Assembly (NCBI GenBank): GCA_946631805.1
Contig: CAMPAJ010000063.1
Location: 1 to 8,431 of the forward strand
Length of the DNA stretch: 8,431 bases
Direction: 5' to 3'
From: an uncultured Eggerthellaceae bacterium
Lineage (GTDB): Bacteria; Actinomycetota; Coriobacteriia; Coriobacteriales; Eggerthellaceae
In this document: positions 5,485 to 8,431 of the stretch, piece after piece
Layout of the letters: each line of letters starts with the position of its first letter
Position numbering within the stretch: the first letter of the stretch is position 1
The notes under the pieces: generated by a model
Databases searched by the model: none
Told to the model about the DNA's origin: nothing
The model's input: only the letters and a program-made list of their open reading frames with translations
Position numbers and translations under genes: made by a program

Positions 5485-6246
5485 ATGGAGCTATCCGTCA
5501 AAAGAAAAGTCATTCCCATCGTTGCCGTGCTCGTGCTGCTCGCGGTTTGGGAGTTCGTGTGCCGGTTCGGCCTGGTGCCCGCGTTCATGCTCCCGTCGCC
5601 GACGCAGGTTGTCGCAGCTCTCGTGAACGACGCGCCTCTTATCTGGGAGCATACGCTCACGACGCTCGCCGAGGCGGCTATCGGCCTTGCGGGTGGCGTC
5701 GCGCTGGGGTTCGTGGTCGCAGTGCTCATGGACCGTTTCGAGACGCTCTACCTGGCATTCCAACCGATAATCACCGTTTCGCAGACCATACCGACCATTG
5801 CCATAGCGCCGCTCATGGTGCTGTGGTTCGGGTATGGCCTGCTTCCAAAGATCCTTCTTATCATGCTCACGACCTTCTTCCCGGTGGCGGTGTCGCTCGT
5901 TTCGGGATTCCGTTCGGTCGATCCCGACCAACTCGACCTCATGCGCCTGATGCATTCGAGCAGCTGGCAGGTGTTTCGCTACGTCAAGTTGCCAGCTGCA
6001 GCCGAGCCGTTTTTCTCGGGGCTCAAGATCAGCGCGACGTACGCCATCGTGGGAGCGGTCATCGCCGAATGGCTCGGCGGTTTCTCGGGCCTCGGCGTGT
6101 ACATGACGCGTGTGCGCAAATCGTTCTCGTACGACAAGATGTTCGCGTCGATTTTGGTTATCAGCGTGCTTTCGCTGGCTCTTTTGGGGCTTGTGGGCTT
6201 GTTGGAAAGGGCTTGCCTGCCGTGGAAGCGCGAGGAAAAGAAGTAA
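5485..6246 (+). CDS. thiX: ABC transporter permease for thiamine precursor (ThiX-like)
   Basis: This 253-residue inner-membrane protein belongs to the SsuC/TauC/ThiX permease group and forms the membrane channel of an ABC importer. Seen: a positively charged N-terminus followed by a first hydrophobic helix (about 9-24), then VPAFMLPSPTQV (31-42), a conserved post-helix motif of this group, and further helices at about 62-82, 94-116, 121-141, 184-198 and 220-240. The cytoplasmic EAA-type loop that docks with the ATPase is about 168-184 (KLPAAAEPFFSGLK). The tail is basic (PWKREEKK). The ATG at 5485 follows the riboswitch by only a few bases. The lipoprotein gene starts 56 bases downstream. The riboswitch together with a THI5-like binding protein identifies the cargo as a thiamine precursor, probably a hydroxymethylpyrimidine or its formylamino derivative, and not a sulfonate or nitrate. 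Confidence 0.88.
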   Translation: MELSVKRKVIPIVAVLVLLAVWEFVCRFGLVPAFMLPSPTQVVAALVNDAPLIWEHTLTTLAEAAIGLAGGVALGFVVAVLMDRFETLYLAFQPIITVSQTIPTIAIAPLMVLWFGYGLLPKILLIMLTTFFPVAVSLVSGFRSVDPDQLDLMRLMHSSSWQVFRYVKLPAAAEPFFSGLKISATYAIVGAVIAEWLGGFSGLGVYMTRVRKSFSYDKMFASILVISVLSLALLGLVGLLERACLPWKREEKK

Positions 6247-6302
6247 GGGAAGCGAAGGTTATGAAAACGGGAGCCGCTCGCGAGCGGCGGAAGGGGAATG
6301 GT

Positions 6303-7385
6303 ATGAGGAACAAACGCGTTGTTTCGTTGATGGCGGCCTGCGTTGCGCTGGTTGCCGCGCTTGCCCTGGCGGGCTGTGCGCAGGGTGCTTCGGGAAGTTC
6401 AACGGCAAGCTCGGGGCAAGCCGAGTCGGGATCCGGCCAGGCTCAGACGAGCTCGTCAGACGCATCGGCATCGGCTGGCTCGCTTACCAAGGTGACATTC
6501 GTGCTGGACTATTCGCCTAACGTGAACCATACGGGTCTGTATGTTGCCCAGGAGAAAGGCTGGTTCGCGGAAGAGGGGATCGAAGTCGAGTTCATGCCCG
6601 TTCCCGAGGATGGCTCCGATGCGGTCATCGGCCTTGGCGGGGCCGACATGGGCATGACCTATCAGGACTATATGGCCAATAGCCTGGGCTCTTCGCAGCC
6701 CATGCCGTACACCGCCGTGGCAGCCGTCGTGCAGCACAACACGAGCGGCATCATGAGCCGCAAGGAGGATGGCATCACAAGCCCGGCGAAGATGGCAGGC
6801 CACCGCTACGCTACCTGGGAGCTTCCCATCGAGCAGGCGACCATCAAGACGCTCGTCGAAAAGGACGGCGCATCGTTTGATGACGTCAAGCTCGTGCCCT
6901 ATGCGGTTGATGACGATGTCATGGGCCTCAAGAGCGATATGTACGATTGCGTGTGGGTGTATGAGTGGTGGGCGGTAGCAAGCGCTCGCCTGCAGAACTA
7001 CCCGGTCAACTACTTTGCGTTCGGCGATATGGACCCGGTGTTCGATTTCTATTCGCCGGTCATCGCCGTTAACGACAAATTCGCAGCCGACAATCCCAAT
7101 GTCGTGCGTGCGTTCCTGCGCGCGGCGAAGCGCGGTTACGAATTTGCGGCGCAGAATCCCCAGGAATCGGCCGATATCCTGTGCTCGGCCGTGCCGGAAC
7201 TCGATCCCGCGCTGATTCAGGAGGCTCAGAGCATCCTTTCGCCGCTTTATATTGCCGACGCGGAAAGCTGGGGCGTTATCGACAAGGCCCGCTGGTCGAA
7301 GTTCTACCAGTGGATCAACGATAACGATTTGTCCGAAAAGCCGTTCGACCCTGCCAGCGGCTTCACGATGGAGTACTTGAAGTAA
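6303..7385 (+). CDS. thiY: ABC transporter substrate-binding lipoprotein, THI5/NMT1-like (ThiY-like)
   Basis: This 360-residue lipoprotein captures the pyrimidine precursor outside the membrane and delivers it to the permease. It has a basic start (MRNKR), a hydrophobic stretch (about 6-20) and the lipobox LALAGC, with the lipidated cysteine at 25. A flexible Ser/Gly/Gln/Ala linker follows (about 26-60). The mature domain is typical of the NMT1/THI5-like family: VTFVLDYSPNVNHTGLYVAQ (64-83), GWFAEEGIEVE (86-96) and GGADMGM (112-118). Tryptophan/aromatic-rich segments such as YEWW (220-223) may line the pocket. The ATG at 6303 has AAGGGG (6291-6296) six bases before it and yields a perfect lipoprotein signal. 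An in-frame ATG at 6261 would add a charged 14-residue extension and has a poorer site. The substrate is inferred from the riboswitch; formylaminopyrimidine or hydroxymethylpyrimidine are the known ligands of relatives. Confidence 0.88.
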   Translation: MRNKRVVSLMAACVALVAALALAGCAQGASGSSTASSGQAESGSGQAQTSSSDASASAGSLTKVTFVLDYSPNVNHTGLYVAQEKGWFAEEGIEVEFMPVPEDGSDAVIGLGGADMGMTYQDYMANSLGSSQPMPYTAVAAVVQHNTSGIMSRKEDGITSPAKMAGHRYATWELPIEQATIKTLVEKDGASFDDVKLVPYAVDDDVMGLKSDMYDCVWVYEWWAVASARLQNYPVNYFAFGDMDPVFDFYSPVIAVNDKFAADNPNVVRAFLRAAKRGYEFAAQNPQESADILCSAVPELDPALIQEAQSILSPLYIADAESWGVIDKARWSKFYQWINDNDLSEKPFDPASGFTMEYLK

Positions 7386-7473
7386 GCGGGACGTGTGCCC
7401 GGGGCTAATTGTCCAAGGTTGATAGGGCTTTCGATTGTTTGCGCATGAAGAATGAAAGATGGAGCTTAACGGG

Positions 7474-8271
7474 ATGAATGCCGATGCGAAGCAGCAACCG
7501 CCTGCACTCGAGGCGCGCGGTCTTACGTTGGCTTGGGATGATGGGCCCCCAATCGTTGCTGGAATCGATTTTCAGATCCCGACGGGTCAGATGGTCTGTT
7601 TGGTAGGCAAATCCGGGACGGGAAAGACCACGTTGCTGCATGCGCTTGCCGGGCTTACCCAGCCGCGCGAGGGGAGTGTGCTTCTGCATGGCGAGGACGT
7701 GACCGGCGTCCCGGGTCGCGTGAGCTACATGTTGCAGAAGGATTTGCTGCTGCCCAGCTTGACCGTGCTCGACAACGCGTGCTTGCCGCTTACGCTGCGC
7801 GGTATGCCAAAACGCGCAGCCCGCGAGCAGGCGCGCCCGCTTTTGGCGCGGTTCGGTCTCGAAGATGCAGCCGGCAAATGGCCTTCGCAGCTTTCGGGGG
7901 GAATGCGTCAACGCGCAGCGTTTTTGCGCACGTGTCTGATGGGCAACGACGTGGTCATGCTCGATGAGCCGTTTTCGGCGCTCGACGCCATCACGCGGAC
8001 CGATATGCGCGCCTGGTTCAGGGAGCAAGCGAGCGAGCTGGGCCTCACCACGCTCATGATCACTCACGATCCAGATGAGGCTTGCATTATGGGCGATGTC
8101 GTGTACGTCCTGGGCAAGGCATCGGATTCGGGAGCGCCCGATGGCCCCGCTACGGTCATAGACAAGATTGAGCCAGGTCGATCTCGCGCGATGAGCTTGG
8201 AAGAATTTGCCCTGACGCCCAAATTTCTTGAGGCGAAGGCGTGTGTTATCGAGCGCCTGAACGGCGACTGA
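7474..8271 (+). CDS. thiZ: ABC transporter ATP-binding protein (ThiZ-like)
   Basis: This 265-residue cytoplasmic ATPase powers the importer. All nucleotide-binding motifs are intact: Walker A GKSGTGKT (45-52), Q-loop glutamine 88 in MLQKDLLLP, signature LSGGMRQR (140-147), Walker B VVMLDEP (160-166) with the D-loop SALD after it, and the switch histidine 198 in ITHDP. It falls in the nitrate/sulfonate/taurine-type ATPase group that pairs with SsuC/ThiX permeases. The C-terminal tail (about 215-265) is longer than a minimal ATPase and has no domain I can name. I prefer the ATG at 7474 because GGAG (7461-7464) lies nine bases upstream. The in-frame ATG at 7459 would add five residues but has only a weak site. 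The gap of 88 bases after the lipoprotein gene has no terminator with a T-run, so the gene is probably in the same operon. Confidence 0.9.
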   Translation: MNADAKQQPPALEARGLTLAWDDGPPIVAGIDFQIPTGQMVCLVGKSGTGKTTLLHALAGLTQPREGSVLLHGEDVTGVPGRVSYMLQKDLLLPSLTVLDNACLPLTLRGMPKRAAREQARPLLARFGLEDAAGKWPSQLSGGMRQRAAFLRTCLMGNDVVMLDEPFSALDAITRTDMRAWFREQASELGLTTLMITHDPDEACIMGDVVYVLGKASDSGAPDGPATVIDKIEPGRSRAMSLEEFALTPKFLEAKACVIERLNGD

Positions 8272-8273
8272 TG

Positions 8274-8290
8274 CACCCACCCTCGTTGGG
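8274..8290. repeat. Degenerate copy of the dispersed palindromic core
   Basis: The 15 bases CCCACCCTCGTTGGG (8276-8290) match the palindrome core at 222-236 (CCCAACCTGGTTGGG) at 13 positions. They begin four bases after the ATPase stop codon. The arms pair only partly here. It might be a decayed repeat or a weak transcription end signal. Confidence 0.4.
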
Positions 8291-8365
8291 CGCGACGTGG
8301 GCATAATCAAGAGCGAATGCGCGTATCGCCGAGCGCTCGAACAACGGCTAATATGCTCAACGGCA

Positions 8366-8411
8366 TGCCCGACCGGGTTGGGCGTGCCGATGCGCCCAAC
8401 CCGGTCGGGCA
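8366..8411. repeat. Perfect 19-bp-arm inverted repeat after the importer operon
   Basis: TGCCCGACCGGGTTGGGCG (8366-8384) and its exact reverse complement (8393-8411) surround an 8-base loop, which two G-T pairs could shorten to four. The stem is very stable, but no T-run follows on either strand, so a standard intrinsic terminator is not supported. It may act as a transcript-stabilising or factor-dependent end for the importer mRNA. Its core CCCAACCCGGTCGGG differs at two positions from the core of the palindrome at 216-242, suggesting a repeat family. Confidence 0.8.
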
Positions 8412-8431
8412 CATCGGGGATTACATCGTTG

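Larger units (their letters stand above)
8272..8431. other. Non-coding region after the importer operon
   Basis: No gene is evident between the ATPase stop and the window edge. The stretch holds a degenerate copy of the palindrome core right after the stop (8274-8290) and a long perfect hairpin (8366-8411). A minus-strand reading frame covering this region and the whole ATPase gene is a shadow of the real gene. Confidence 0.6.

Noticed and set aside
5334..6302. N-terminal extension of the lipoprotein gene back to 5334
   Set aside because: The open frame runs through the riboswitch and the permease gene in another frame; the lipoprotein signal and ribosome-binding site fix the start at 6303.
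5485..8271. Sulfonate/nitrate/taurine importer
   Set aside because: The permease and ATPase resemble that group, but the TPP riboswitch and the THI5/NMT1-like binding protein point to a thiamine precursor.
7405..8412. Long 335-residue minus-strand reading frame
   Set aside because: It lies opposite the ATPase gene, which has every ABC motif, and its own protein has no recognisable features and a histidine/arginine-rich shadow composition.

Overview
The window looks like chromosomal DNA from a GC-rich, anaerobic, gut-type Coriobacteriia/Eggerthellaceae bacterium. This is inferred from gene content and style, not from a marker gene. The clues are GC-rich coding sequence with strong GC bias at third codon positions, an orphan TorD/DmsD-type molybdoenzyme chaperone, a large PucR-type regulator next to a uroporphyrinogen-decarboxylase-superfamily methyltransferase, and short GC-rich palindromes between genes.

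Layout: (1) Positions 1-556 hold no convincing gene, but contain two tandem 47-bp repeats (33-126), a perfect 13-bp-arm palindrome (216-242) and smaller hairpins. (2) On the + strand, a zinc-dependent medium-chain alcohol dehydrogenase of the secondary-alcohol dehydrogenase type (571-1623) is followed by a TorD/DmsD-like chaperone (1692-2303). (3) A GC-rich hairpin (2346-2370) separates these from a convergent PucR/CdaR-type regulator (2401-3948, - strand). (4) The regulator is divergent from a uroporphyrinogen-decarboxylase-like corrinoid/methyl-transfer enzyme (4266-5255, + strand, GTG start). The 317 bp between them contain an AT-rich island with inverted AATAAT/ATTATT repeats. A textbook terminator ends the methyltransferase gene (5269-5310). 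(5) An extended -10 promoter and a TPP riboswitch (about 5386-5481) lead into an ABC importer operon: permease (5485-6246), lipoprotein substrate-binding protein (6303-7385) and ATPase (7474-8271). This is a ThiX-ThiY-ThiZ type thiamine-precursor uptake system. (6) Short palindromic elements follow the operon (8274-8290 and 8366-8411) and share a core with the palindrome at 216-242.

How the genes work together: the best-supported unit is the TPP-repressed importer. Its only evident Shine-Dalgarno sequence lies inside the 3' part of the aptamer, so thiamine pyrophosphate probably blocks translation of the permease gene directly. The regulator/methyltransferase pair looks like a self-contained inducible module, in which the regulator controls the divergent enzyme gene through the AT-rich spacer. 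The inducer and substrate cannot be read from sequence. The dehydrogenase and chaperone may be co-transcribed, but no functional link between them is evident. I did not find a completely new system. The items most worth checking are the methyltransferase with an altered zinc motif and its divergent operator, the dehydrogenase with an altered cofactor pocket, and the dispersed palindromic element.
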